Of a stretch of DNA of 64,000 nucleotides, positions 1 through 7,550 are shown piece after piece. The stretch's first letter is position 1, and each line of letters begins with the position of its first letter. The notes beneath the pieces were generated by a model, which did no database searches, was not told the DNA's origin, and saw only the letters and a list, made by a program, of their open reading frames with translations. Position numbers and translations under genes: made by a program. The DNA lies in the NCBI GenBank assembly GCA_938002965.1, contig CALKZY010000034.1:62001-126000 (forward strand), written 5' to 3'. The stretch is from an uncultured Acidimicrobiales bacterium (GTDB lineage Bacteria > Actinomycetota > Acidimicrobiia > Acidimicrobiales > SZUA-35).

Positions 1-559
1 CTGCCGATTCGACCGCATCAAGTACCGCTTCGACGGTCGATCTCGGTTCGAGCATTCCAGTGGGGTTATTGGGCGAGCACAAGAACGTCACCGCAGGCTG
101 GTGAGAGTCCACCGCTTCTCGGGCACTCTCCGCCGACAGCTCGAAGTCGGTCCCACGGGAAAGCGCAACAGCTGTCGAACCGGTGGTGAGCGAAAGGTGG
201 GAGTGCAGGGCGTAGGTGGGCTCGAACGTGAGCGTTGTTCGACCCGCACCGGCGTAGGTCATTAGCAGATTCTGGAGGACTTCGTTCGAGCCGTTGGCGC
301 AGTAGATCCGTGACGCCGACTGGCCAACGGCGGCCCCTACTGCGTGACGAAGTGCAACGGCGGAGCGATCCGGGTAGCGATGCCACAGAATCTGTTTGGC
401 CTCGGCCAACACCTGTTCTACGAATTCCTTTGGCGGGCCGAGTGGCGACTCGTTGGTGTTCAGGCGCACATCGACACGCACCTGGGGTGAGTGATAGCCG
501 CTCATGGCGGCCAGGTCAGCCCGCACCGTCGGCCGTGTTCCCTGCTCCGAGTTGGTCAT
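1..559 (-). CDS. hisC: Histidinol-phosphate aminotransferase, C-terminus cut by window edge
   Basis: PLP-dependent class I/II aminotransferase of histidine synthesis, converting imidazole-acetol phosphate to histidinol phosphate. Only the N-terminal 186 codons are in the window; the frame stays open to base 1. Visible family signatures are the NTNESPLGPP segment near residue 35, the ANGSNEVLQ cofactor-phosphate loop near residue 88, and CSPNNPTG near residue 160, which is typical of HisC. The PLP lysine lies outside the window. The ATG at 559-557 overlaps the hisD stop as ATGA, so translation is probably coupled to hisD. The order hisD-hisC is the usual actinobacterial his arrangement. Identification is firm; only the end is unknown. 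Confidence 0.93.
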   Translation of the reverse strand, partial: MTNSEQGTRPTVRADLAAMSGYHSPQVRVDVRLNTNESPLGPPKEFVEQVLAEAKQILWHRYPDRSAVALRHAVGAAVGQSASRIYCANGSNEVLQNLLMTYAGAGRTTLTFEPTYALHSHLSLTTGSTAVALSRGTDFELSAESAREAVDSHQPAVTFLCSPNNPTGMLEPRSTVEAVLDAVESA

Positions 560-1866
560 CGGCCAGCCTCATCAAGTGAACGCAGTCGGAGCCGAATGGA
601 CTCGGCATGGGCGTCCAAGCCCTCGACTTCAGCCAAGGCCACTACGTGAGGGCCGAGCGTGGACATTGTCTCGCTCGAAGCTGAAATCACGTGGTGGTCC
701 TTCACAAAGTCAGCCACCGTTAGAGCGCTGGCGAAGCGGGCCGAGCCGTAGGTGGGAAGCACATGGCTCGGCCCGGCGACGTAGTCGCCCAGGGAGGCCG
801 GCGACATGTTGCCACAGAAGATGGCGCCAGCGTTGTTCACCCTGTCAGCCATTTGCTCGGCGTCGCGGCACTGCAACTCAAGGTGTTCGGGCGCAATGGC
901 GTCCACCACGGCAAGAGCCTGGTCCGGACCATCGACCAATGCCACGTAACCTCCCTCGGCAAAGGTCGATCGAACCTCGTTAGCCCGGGGCGACGACAAC
1001 AACAGCTCATCTCCTGCACGACAAACGGCATCGGCCACGCTTTCATCCCAGGTAACGAGCCAAGACAACCCATCCGGGCCGTGCTCGGCCTGGACAATGA
1101 CGTCGATGGCGGCGAAGTGTGGATCGGCCGTATCATCGGCCACCACCACGACTTCGGACGGACCGGCAAACGCCGCGGCAACGCCAACGTCTCCGCCGAC
1201 TTCTTGTTTTGCCAAGGCAACGTAGACATTGCCCGGACCAGCTATGACATCGACAGGCCGTATCGTCTCAGTGCCGTAGGCCATGGCGGCGATGGCCTGA
1301 GCTCCACCGACTTGGTAGACACGGTCTACTCCGGCAAGCGTGGCTGCTGCCAGCACCGATGGCGCTACCTGTCCACGTGTCGGGTCCGGAGGAACGCAAA
1401 GCACAATGTTCTTGACACCTGCGACCCGAGCGGGCACAGCTGTCATCAGGACCGTAGACGGGTATTCGGCCCTTCCGCCGGGGACGTACAATCCGGCAGA
1501 CTGAACCGGCCGCTGTGACGCTCGGATCCGCATTCCGTTTCGCTCGTAGGACTCGACCGGACGCACCTGGTGTTGGTGGAACTGTTCGATGCCGTCGATG
1601 GCCGCCCTCATTGCGTTCAGAACGTCAGGCGCTACCTGATCGACGGCCTGTGCAAGCTGCTCCTCCGGCACAAGGACATCAGTTATGTCGACTCGATCGA
1701 ATCGAGCAGTGAGCCGTCGAAGCGCAGCATCGCCGTCGGCCCGTACCTCGTTGATGATCGAGCGAACGGCCTCTCGGGGCTCATCACCGGCAATCGTTGG
1801 CCGAGGCAGCTCGCTGCTCGGCTCCCAGCCACTGGGCCGATTCCGCAGGTCCAACCTGTTCAGCAT
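556..1866 (-). CDS. hisD: Histidinol dehydrogenase
   Basis: Zinc- and NAD-dependent enzyme that oxidises L-histidinol to L-histidine in two steps, the last reactions of histidine synthesis. The 436-aa length is normal. Family landmarks include the glycine-rich GPGNVYVALAK segment near residue 212, APEHLELQ near residue 325 with the catalytic Glu-His pair, and the SLGDYVAGPSHVLPT segment near residue 360 that supplies active-site ligands. An AGGAGG ribosome-binding site lies about 10 nt before the ATG. The stop overlaps the hisC start (ATGA), so hisD leads a his operon running off the left edge. A TACCGT -10 box within a palindrome at 1906-1915 would start transcription about 30 nt upstream. 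Confidence 0.97.
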   Translation of the reverse strand: MLNRLDLRNRPSGWEPSSELPRPTIAGDEPREAVRSIINEVRADGDAALRRLTARFDRVDITDVLVPEEQLAQAVDQVAPDVLNAMRAAIDGIEQFHQHQVRPVESYERNGMRIRASQRPVQSAGLYVPGGRAEYPSTVLMTAVPARVAGVKNIVLCVPPDPTRGQVAPSVLAAATLAGVDRVYQVGGAQAIAAMAYGTETIRPVDVIAGPGNVYVALAKQEVGGDVGVAAAFAGPSEVVVVADDTADPHFAAIDVIVQAEHGPDGLSWLVTWDESVADAVCRAGDELLLSSPRANEVRSTFAEGGYVALVDGPDQALAVVDAIAPEHLELQCRDAEQMADRVNNAGAIFCGNMSPASLGDYVAGPSHVLPTYGSARFASALTVADFVKDHHVISASSETMSTLGPHVVALAEVEGLDAHAESIRLRLRSLDEAGR

Positions 1867-1905
1867 CTCCGGCGATCCTCCTCGCAGCTGACGTCGCCGA
1901 CACCG

Positions 1906-1915
1906 ACGGTACCGT
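1906..1915. promoter_or_regulatory. Palindromic -10 box shared by two divergent promoters
   Basis: ACGGTACCGT is a perfect 10-bp palindrome, so it presents TACCGT (TANNNT, the extended actinobacterial -10 pattern) on both strands. On the plus strand the box ends 7 nt before the ATG at 1923, implying a leaderless mRNA. On the minus strand it would give hisD a leader of about 30 nt containing AGGAGG. Only one direction could be opened at a time, which would couple the two genes. The arrangement is visible; promoter activity is inferred. Confidence 0.5.
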
Positions 1916-1922
1916 GACTTCT

Positions 1923-2105
1923 ATGGCACTGGACCGAATTGCCCTGAGCTCACTGGCTGCGACTTTGGAGGACCTGGTTGCCCGTCTGGGCTCCCTGGCC
2001 GCCGAGGCGGGAGACGACGAAGAAGGAGCCCTCGAGTTGCTTGAGGTCGAGCGTCAATTGATCACCGCTAGCCGACGACTGTCAAAGGCTACTCGATTCC
2101 GCTAA
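1923..2105 (+). CDS. Small helical protein of unknown function, divergent from hisD
   Basis: A 60-aa protein not recognised as a known family. It is rich in Leu, Ala and Glu, with leucines spaced as in amphipathic helices (SSLAATLEDLVARLGSLA, then LELLEVERQLITASRRL), and ends in a basic KATRFR tail. It probably forms a short two-helix hairpin. The start was chosen at 1923 because a TACCGT box ends 7 nt upstream, the leaderless arrangement seen elsewhere in the window, and because upstream codons overlap the hisD start region. Its helical regularity and codon use argue that it is real. Function is unknown; a small regulator or structural partner is possible but unsupported. Confidence 0.6.
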   Translation: MALDRIALSSLAATLEDLVARLGSLAAEAGDDEEGALELLEVERQLITASRRLSKATRFR

Positions 2106-2165
2106 AGCAGTTCATCGTCATTTCCCTATCTGTGCAGCCACCAATAGCCATGTAAGACCAAGGAA

Positions 2166-2189
2166 CGCTATTGATATAGACAAATAGCG
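2166..2189. repeat. Inverted repeat, 7-bp stem
   Basis: CGCTATT and AATAGCG form a perfect 7-bp stem around a 10-nt A+T-rich loop. It lies about 60 bp after the stop of the small protein. It has no T-run on either strand, so it is a weak terminator at best. Confidence 0.4.
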
Positions 2190-2355
2190 ATATACAGAGA
2201 TCGATCTACATGCACATATGCGACAACGCCAGAATCAGATCTAGACCAACTTGACTAGCAATGCCCTCGCCAGCCTTCCTCATCGACAGGTAGAGGGCTA
2301 GGAGCCTGCTACACCACTGATCAGAGGGATTTCGACTAACTTCGCCGCAAAATGA

Positions 2356-2387
2356 CGTCAGCGCCTCAGAAAACTGAGACGCTGACG
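2356..2387 (-). terminator. Long hairpin, possible nth terminator
   Basis: Two arms of 14 nt pair with a single C-A mismatch and an AAAA loop on the plus strand. Read on the minus strand, the stem is followed by TCATTTTG, a short T-run, so it could terminate the leftward nth transcript. It sits about 170 bp past the nth stop, which is far. A regulatory or REP-like role is equally possible. Confidence 0.4.
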
Positions 2388-2419
2388 GCGCGATACGGGG
2401 CGGCGGATCCCCGGTCTCG

Positions 2420-2450
2420 CTGCTACCAGGTGGCGGGAACCTGGTAGCAG
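2420..2450. repeat. Perfect 12-bp inverted repeat
   Basis: CTGCTACCAGGT and ACCTGGTAGCAG are exact reverse complements around a 7-nt G-rich loop. There is no T-run on either side. Being only 33 bp from the previous hairpin, it may form part of a larger structured element or RNA. Confidence 0.5.
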
Positions 2451-2559
2451 TCACAATACGCAACCTTTAGTTGACTTTGGTGGATTTATCCAAAAAAATT
2501 CAAGCCTGAGACTCTAAAAGCCAACAACTCTTTGACCAGTGTCATCCTGCTCCGGGCTT

Positions 2560-3207
2560 CTAATTTGAGACAGATGCGCTCGGGCAGAAGTCATTGAGAA
2601 CACACTCGTCGCAGCGAGGCCGGCGGGCGATACAAACCCTTCGACCATGAAGGATCATTCTCAGACTGAACAGACCTCGCTCGGCAGCCGGGATCATGGG
2701 GTTAAGTTCAAGCTCCACTTTCACCGGATCGGTCTCCTCAGTCAGATTCAGCAGGCCACCAAGTCTTAAGACGTGAGTGTCGACGGGCAGACCCGGTAGG
2801 TCCAGCGCAACGCTACGAACAACGTTGGCCGTCTTTCGGCCAACGCCAGCCAGTCCTGTTAGGTCTCGCATCGAGGTCGGAACTCGACCGTCGTGCTGGT
2901 CGATCAGCTGTTGGGAACACTTGATAATGCTCTTGGTCTTGTTGCGGAACAGTCCAAGAGACCCGATCAACTCCTCAACGACAGCTGGCTCAGCCGCCGC
3001 TAGCTCATAGGGATCCGGATACCGGGCAAAAAGACCCGGCGTAACCTTGTTCACCCCTACATCGGTTGCCTGCGCAGACAGGATCGTGGCGATGAGAAGC
3101 TGAAACGGCGAGTCGTGATCCAACTCGCATTCGGCGTCTGGATACTCGTCGGTCAAGCGCTCGTGAGTGCGGCGAGCGCGTCCCTTTGAAGAACGTGGGC
3201 GTGCCAT
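2560..3207 (-). CDS. nth: Endonuclease III (DNA glycosylase/AP lyase)
   Basis: Base-excision repair enzyme that removes oxidised pyrimidines and cleaves the abasic site. The 215-aa protein has the full family set: a helix-hairpin-helix (LTGLAGVGRKTANVV) carrying the catalytic lysine K125, the catalytic aspartate D143 in PVDTHV, and the [4Fe-4S] cluster cysteines C192, C199, C202 and C208 with the canonical C-X6-C-X2-C-X5-C spacing. A strong AAGGAGGA ribosome-binding site precedes the ATG by 7 nt. It is divergent from mshD. The basic N-terminal stretch of about 15 residues is typical of actinobacterial members. Confidence 0.97.
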   Translation of the reverse strand: MARPRSSKGRARRTHERLTDEYPDAECELDHDSPFQLLIATILSAQATDVGVNKVTPGLFARYPDPYELAAAEPAVVEELIGSLGLFRNKTKSIIKCSQQLIDQHDGRVPTSMRDLTGLAGVGRKTANVVRSVALDLPGLPVDTHVLRLGGLLNLTEETDPVKVELELNPMIPAAERGLFSLRMILHGRRVCIARRPRCDECVLNDFCPSASVSN

Positions 3208-3287
3208 GGTGCATCCTCCTTATCGGCAGCCTATTGCTTCGCCGGCGGACCCGTTCGACCAGCCACCCCGCAAATGGGAGTACCGGG

Positions 3288-3293
3288 TAGGTT
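3288..3293 (+). promoter_or_regulatory. Candidate leaderless -10 box for mshD
   Basis: TAGGTT, the same hexamer as before the Rrf2 gene at 38069. It ends 5 and 8 nt before the in-frame GTG GTG pair at 3299-3304, which supports one of these as the mshD start. Confidence 0.35.
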
Positions 3294-3301
3294 GGTTTGT
3301 G

Positions 3302-4291
3302 GTGAAAGCTCATAGAGGCGATGACAAGTGGCTGGAGCGCAACAACCTGCTCCTGGTGGACGGCGCACATCAGCGGAGCGCCCGTCTGATGGCCTATGCC
3401 CGTGAACTCGTCGTGGCGCTGCCCGACCGCATGAAGGACGATCGCTATCTTTCATCCGATCTCTCGTCTTCGCCACGCTCCGCGGCAATCGTCAGCGATG
3501 CTATTGCTTCCGCTCCCCTGGCCTTTGTTGGCGGATCCACTAATGGACAGCTACTACAACTTGATGCTCTGGCCAGTCGATCTGGATCAACCTCGGCCGA
3601 CGACGTGGCGACAGCGCTAAGGCTCTTGGTTAACCACCTCGAATCGCTGCCGGGCGACAGCGTGTACGACAACGGGACGGACACCGAAGTCTGGACACGT
3701 CCTGACGAAGGTGACGTGGCGACCGCCGTCGCCGCCATGGGTTTTCATCGCACCCGATCCTTGCATCAGCTTCGAATGGCATTACCCGGTTCGAACCCGC
3801 CGATCGCCACCCGAGCCTTTGATCCAGTCAGGGACTTGTCCGAGGTGGTTCGAGTCAACAACGAGGCGTTCGCCAGTCATCCAGACCAGGGAAACCAAAC
3901 CGAGCAGACCATTGGAGATGTACTTAAAGAACAATGGTTTGAACCAGCCGGCCTCCGTGTTCTTGACGATCCGGAGGGCAGTGGTTCGATGGCAGGGTTC
4001 TGCTGGACAAAGATCCACCCGTCCGGCAACTACCTTCCAGCCACCTACCCCGCAAGTGGCTCACCAGCCGTAGCAATCGGCGAGATCTACGTCATAGGAC
4101 TGGACCCGAAGCACCACGGTATGGGCCTTGGTGTTCCGCTTGTTGCCGCCGGTCTTTCTTGGTTGGCTGAGCAGGGTCTCGGTGAGGTCCTGCTCTATGT
4201 CGAGTCCGACAACAAACCGGCGCTGCGAACCTACGAGCGACTCGGCTTTACGGTCAATCGCACAGATACTGCATGGAGACGCACGGCATGA
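3302..4291 (+). CDS. mshD: Mycothiol synthase (acetyltransferase)
   Basis: GNAT-fold enzyme that acetylates the cysteine of Cys-GlcN-Ins, the last step of mycothiol synthesis. Mycothiol is the actinobacterial low-molecular-weight thiol, so this gene is a lineage marker. With this start it is 329 aa, near the family size of about 315, with two tandem GNAT domains: a degenerate N-terminal one and a C-terminal one with VNNEAFASHPDQGN, the acetyl-CoA loop region DPKHHGMGLG, and LYVESDNKPALRTYERLGF. The start is uncertain: an ATG at 3206 extends the frame by 32 residues but overlaps the nth start and reads as non-coding, whereas a TAGGTT box lies just before GTG 3299/3302. The stop overlaps the rlmN start (ATGA). 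Confidence 0.85.
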   Translation: MKAHRGDDKWLERNNLLLVDGAHQRSARLMAYARELVVALPDRMKDDRYLSSDLSSSPRSAAIVSDAIASAPLAFVGGSTNGQLLQLDALASRSGSTSADDVATALRLLVNHLESLPGDSVYDNGTDTEVWTRPDEGDVATAVAAMGFHRTRSLHQLRMALPGSNPPIATRAFDPVRDLSEVVRVNNEAFASHPDQGNQTEQTIGDVLKEQWFEPAGLRVLDDPEGSGSMAGFCWTKIHPSGNYLPATYPASGSPAVAIGEIYVIGLDPKHHGMGLGVPLVAAGLSWLAEQGLGEVLLYVESDNKPALRTYERLGFTVNRTDTAWRRTA

Positions 4292-5439
4292 CTGAGAATT
4301 CAACGTCGCTGGAATTGCAGGGTGATATTCCGCCGGAGGACTCGCCAAGCGCCCCGCCCGGATCCTCGCCGTGGACGCCAAGCCTGGAGGAATGGCAAAC
4401 ACTGCTCGACGGTGAGCCTTCGTACCGGCTAGATCAACTTTGGCGGGGCCTCTACTCCGAACAGCTGGAACCGAACGAAATCTCGACACTCCCCAAAGGA
4501 TTGCGGCAACGGATTGGCGAGCACTTCAAACCATCGCTTGATCTCGCAACCAAACAGTCGGCGGACGACGGCAAGACCATCAAATGGCTGTGGGCGCTTC
4601 CCGACGGCTCGAGCATCGAAACCGTACTAATGCACTACAACCGCCGCTCAACGGTTTGTGTGTCGTCTCAGGCCGGGTGCGCCATGGCCTGCGGCTTCTG
4701 CGCCACAGGGCAGGCCGGATACGAACGACATCTGACAGTCGGTGAAATCCTTGAGCAGGTTGTTAGCGCCCAACGCCAGGCGGCTGAAATCGACAGCCGA
4801 CTTTCCAACGTGGTCTTCATGGGGATGGGTGAGCCGATGGCCAACTACGACCGGGTGTTGGAATCTGTTAGGCGACTGATCACCGACATGGGAATCGGAG
4901 CCCGCAAAATTACCGTTTCAACGGTCGGCTTGGCCCCACAAATGCGACGACTAGCTGGTGAAGGCCTCCAGGTCGGGTTAGCTCTGTCCCTCCACGCCGC
5001 CAACGACGATTTGAGGACCGAGCTCGTACCGGTCAACAAGCGACACCCCATAGACGAGCTCATCGACTGCTGTCAGCAGTTCAGACGAACCACTGGACGT
5101 CGCGTCTCGCTCGAATGGGCCATGATCGACGGCGTCAACGACCGGGATTCCGACGCTGATGAGCTGGCCTCTGTGGCCCGACGAGCGCACGCACACATCA
5201 ATCTCATTCCGCTGAACCCCACCCCTGGTTGGCCGACTGTCGGTACACCACCAGATCGCATCGACGCCTTTGCCCGCCGCTTGACCGATCGGGGAGCAAA
5301 CGCCACGATTCGGGCCAACCGAGGCACGGATATCGACGCAGCCTGCGGCCAGTTGGCCGGATCGGTGGCCAAGCATAAGACGGGGGCTCAGGCCGTGACC
5401 TTGGGGCCGTCGCCCGGAACCAAAGGTGGGCGAACATGA
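4288..5439 (+). CDS. rlmN: 23S rRNA/tRNA adenine-C2 methyltransferase
   Basis: Radical-SAM enzyme that methylates C2 of A2503 in 23S rRNA and of A37 in some tRNAs through a methyl-cysteine intermediate. The 383-aa protein carries the radical-SAM cluster motif CX3CX2C at C131, C135 and C138 (CAMACGFCATG). It also has the MGMGEPMANYD segment and a C-terminal cysteine in DIDAACGQL matching the methyl-carrying residue. The N-terminal 30 residues are a poorly conserved acidic leader. The ATG at 4288 was chosen because it overlaps the mshD stop as ATGA; a further in-frame ATG at 4273 lies within mshD. It probably forms a two-gene operon with mshD. Confidence 0.96.
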   Translation: MTENSTSLELQGDIPPEDSPSAPPGSSPWTPSLEEWQTLLDGEPSYRLDQLWRGLYSEQLEPNEISTLPKGLRQRIGEHFKPSLDLATKQSADDGKTIKWLWALPDGSSIETVLMHYNRRSTVCVSSQAGCAMACGFCATGQAGYERHLTVGEILEQVVSAQRQAAEIDSRLSNVVFMGMGEPMANYDRVLESVRRLITDMGIGARKITVSTVGLAPQMRRLAGEGLQVGLALSLHAANDDLRTELVPVNKRHPIDELIDCCQQFRRTTGRRVSLEWAMIDGVNDRDSDADELASVARRAHAHINLIPLNPTPGWPTVGTPPDRIDAFARRLTDRGANATIRANRGTDIDAACGQLAGSVAKHKTGAQAVTLGPSPGTKGGRT

Positions 5440-5473
5440 CTCACCATCTCGAATCATTGTCCGGCTGAACGCT

Positions 5474-5479
5474 TACACT
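5474..5479 (+). promoter_or_regulatory. Leaderless -10 box
   Basis: TACACT matches TANNNT and ends 6 nt before the ATG at 5486, so transcription would begin at or next to the A of the start codon. No ribosome-binding site precedes that ATG. No convincing -35 is seen. Confidence 0.5.
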
Positions 5480-5485
5480 TGTGGC

Positions 5486-5839
5486 ATGAATCAGTGGTTC
5501 AACGGCTCACACCCGCAGACCCTTCAAGCCGGTGTCATCCTCGGCTACATCAGTGCGGTGTTCGGGCTCCTGGCAGGATTCCTGTTCCCCTTGTTTATCG
5601 GAATGGGGGCCGGGGCCTTCGTCACCGCAAACAACAAGCGATGGGGTTACTACCTCCTTGCCATCTGCGCATCGGTCGTGGCGGTATTTCGGGTGCTTGG
5701 ACTGGTAAACGTGGTTATCGGATCGTTCAGCGTGGTCGGCTTCTTGTTCGCCCTCAACGGTCTGATCTTCCCAGTGGCCCTGGCTGCTGCAGTGCTCCAT
5801 GCCAACTCCCGTGAATACCAGAAGGTCTGGTTCGAGTAG
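5486..5839 (+). CDS. Small integral membrane protein, function unknown
   Basis: A 117-aa hydrophobic protein with about three predicted membrane segments: residues 14-45 (a glycine-rich helix pair ending at GAGAFVTANNKRWG), about 50-72, and about 78-105, followed by a polar tail HANSREYQKVWFE. No catalytic motif or signal cleavage site is visible. The start at 5486 is supported by the TACACT box 6 nt upstream; an upstream GTG at 5426 falls inside rlmN and is less likely. It stands between rlmN and an exported lipoprotein and appears to have its own promoter. It resembles small DUF-type membrane proteins common in actinobacteria, but I cannot assign a family. Confidence 0.7.
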   Translation: MNQWFNGSHPQTLQAGVILGYISAVFGLLAGFLFPLFIGMGAGAFVTANNKRWGYYLLAICASVVAVFRVLGLVNVVIGSFSVVGFLFALNGLIFPVALAAAVLHANSREYQKVWFE

Positions 5840-5881
5840 CCGCTGCGTTTCTGTAGCTTGGTCTTCGGCCACAAACCCTCC

Positions 5882-7450
5882 ATGCGAGCAGCCAAGCCGC
5901 TGACAGGAGCACTGCTCGTCCTTATCCTGCTGGTGATGGCCGGATGCTCGACTGCGCCGGACGAGGCAAGTCAGATCGACGATCAACTGACTCCTGACAC
6001 CTCGTCAGATACCGCTCAGGATCAGAACGGATCGCCGGCACCGTCGCCAAACGCAGAGCAATCCGATGCTGAGCCGGCGAGAGGCGAGGAACCGCTAGCC
6101 GATCCATCGGTGCCACCGGTGAGATGGGAATCGTGTGCAGGCAATCTCGAATGTGGTGAACTGGCGGTCCCGCTGGACCACTTCGACACCGACATCTCCG
6201 ACGGGACCGGGGCCTCGTGGCCAGTCGCCCTCGTCCGTCGACCGGCGACCGGCGACCCCCTTGGATCAATCATCATCAACCCTGGCGGTCCAGGGGCTTC
6301 GGGTGTGGACTTTGTGTCATCGTCATTTTCGCTCGGTTCGGCGGTGGAAGAGCGCTTTCATCTCGTCGGGTTCGACCCGAGAGGTGTGGGAGCCAGCGGT
6401 ACGGTCGACTGCAACGTGGACCGGTCGCAGGGACCACTTCCCGACTACCAGCCTGACGATGCCGTCGAGCTGGAAGAGCTTGACAGAATGGCTGAGACTC
6501 TGGCGAACAGGTGTCTCACACAAGCAAGTGCGGAATTGGCGACGCTCAGCACAGCCCAAGTGGTTGAAGATCTTGAACTCCTTCGTCTCGCTTTAGGAGA
6601 AGCCGAGCTGAACTTCATTGGACTCAGCTACGGAACGTACCTCGGCGTGGCCTACGCTCAGCGATATCCGAACAACATCGGGCGACTGGTTCTCGATGGT
6701 GTGGTGCCCCCGGAAGTAACGCTGGAGAATCTACTCCTCCAACAAGCGGCGGCCTTCAGCGACGCTGCCGAGCGGCTGGATGAGGCCTGCATTCAGCACA
6801 CCTTGTCGTCGTGTCCGGGCGACGGGTTCCTAGCTGCGTTCGACCCCGTCCTGGCCGCCCTCGAGGTACAAGACGCTGGCGAGGTCGGCCCGACAGAACT
6901 AGCAATGGCCACGCTCTTCGCGCTCTATACCGACGAGCTTTGGTCCACCTATCTCAATGCCTTGGTCGACGCTCAAACAGGAGATTTCGTCGGGGTAGAA
7001 CGGCTCAGCGATTTCTTTCTCACCGCTGTCGACTTCATCCCATACGCAGCTTATGTCTGCAATGACCTGGACCGACCGTCAACACCGCTTGAGTGGGACG
7101 GCCTAACCAATCGCTCAGTCGACGTTGCGCCCCGATTCGGCGCCGCCATCGCCAGCGAGTTGAGAGTTTGCGCTCATTGGCCAGCCGAGACTCAGAGCGA
7201 CAGTGACAACCGACCCAGTGGAGAGGACTGGCGTCAGTCGGTGGCCCTGATTGTCGGCACAACCGGTGACGCGGCTACTCCTTTGGCCAACAGTCGTCAG
7301 CTCCATGACGAGCTGCCGAACAGCGCGCTCGTGGTGGTTGAGGCCGCTCGCCACACGTCGGTCGGTGCCAGCGACTGCCTCTCGGAGGTGCTCGAGGAGT
7401 ACCTGCTCGATGGTCAGCTTCCGAATACAGTCACTCAGTGCCCGTCTTAG
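5882..7450 (+). CDS. Exported alpha/beta-hydrolase lipoprotein, TAP-like peptidase family
   Basis: A 522-aa lipoprotein with a type II signal peptide: hydrophobic stretch LLVLILLVMAGC with the lipobox cysteine C22. A Ser/Asp/Glu-rich linker of about 70 residues follows, then an alpha/beta-hydrolase domain. The oxyanion-hole segment NPGGPGASG lies near residue 138 and the nucleophile elbow GLSYGTYLG places serine S249. The C-terminal part (GTTGDAATPLANSRQL, then ARHTSVGASDC) supplies the expected catalytic Asp and His and matches the TAP-like C-terminal domain of Streptomyces tripeptidyl aminopeptidases (S33 family). It probably trims peptides outside the membrane; the substrate is not predictable. 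The ATG at 5882 fits the signal peptide better than one 24 nt upstream. Confidence 0.85.
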   Translation: MRAAKPLTGALLVLILLVMAGCSTAPDEASQIDDQLTPDTSSDTAQDQNGSPAPSPNAEQSDAEPARGEEPLADPSVPPVRWESCAGNLECGELAVPLDHFDTDISDGTGASWPVALVRRPATGDPLGSIIINPGGPGASGVDFVSSSFSLGSAVEERFHLVGFDPRGVGASGTVDCNVDRSQGPLPDYQPDDAVELEELDRMAETLANRCLTQASAELATLSTAQVVEDLELLRLALGEAELNFIGLSYGTYLGVAYAQRYPNNIGRLVLDGVVPPEVTLENLLLQQAAAFSDAAERLDEACIQHTLSSCPGDGFLAAFDPVLAALEVQDAGEVGPTELAMATLFALYTDELWSTYLNALVDAQTGDFVGVERLSDFFLTAVDFIPYAAYVCNDLDRPSTPLEWDGLTNRSVDVAPRFGAAIASELRVCAHWPAETQSDSDNRPSGEDWRQSVALIVGTTGDAATPLANSRQLHDELPNSALVVVEAARHTSVGASDCLSEVLEEYLLDGQLPNTVTQCPS

Positions 7451-7538
7451 CCGAAGGGAGCGGGCCCGATGCCTCAACCATGTGGCCCAGGATCTGTGAC
7501 GATTGGCCGTCTTGCGCCGATTGAACCGGCTGGAGCCC

Positions 7539-7544
7539 TACGGT
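7539..7544 (+). promoter_or_regulatory. Leaderless -10 box before menG
   Basis: TACGGT (TANNNT) ends 6 nt before the ATG at 7551, and no ribosome-binding site is present between. Same spacing as at 5474, 41655 and 46207. Confidence 0.4.
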
Positions 7545-7550
7545 GGCGTC

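Larger units (their letters stand above)
2106..2559. other. Gene-poor, hairpin-rich intergenic region
   Basis: About 450 bp between the small helical protein and the end of nth. It is richer in A+T than its surroundings, especially 2160-2220 and 2460-2530, and holds three strong inverted repeats listed separately. No convincing protein is encoded: an 85-codon frame on the minus strand (2206-2463) runs through two of the hairpins and has no ribosome-binding site or family resemblance. It may hold transcription terminators for the convergent genes, a small RNA, or a decayed insertion. Confidence 0.5.

Noticed and set aside
2206-2463. An 85-codon minus-strand frame in the gap before nth
   Set aside because: It runs through two perfect or near-perfect hairpins, lacks a ribosome-binding site and a recognisable family, and is better explained by structured non-coding DNA.
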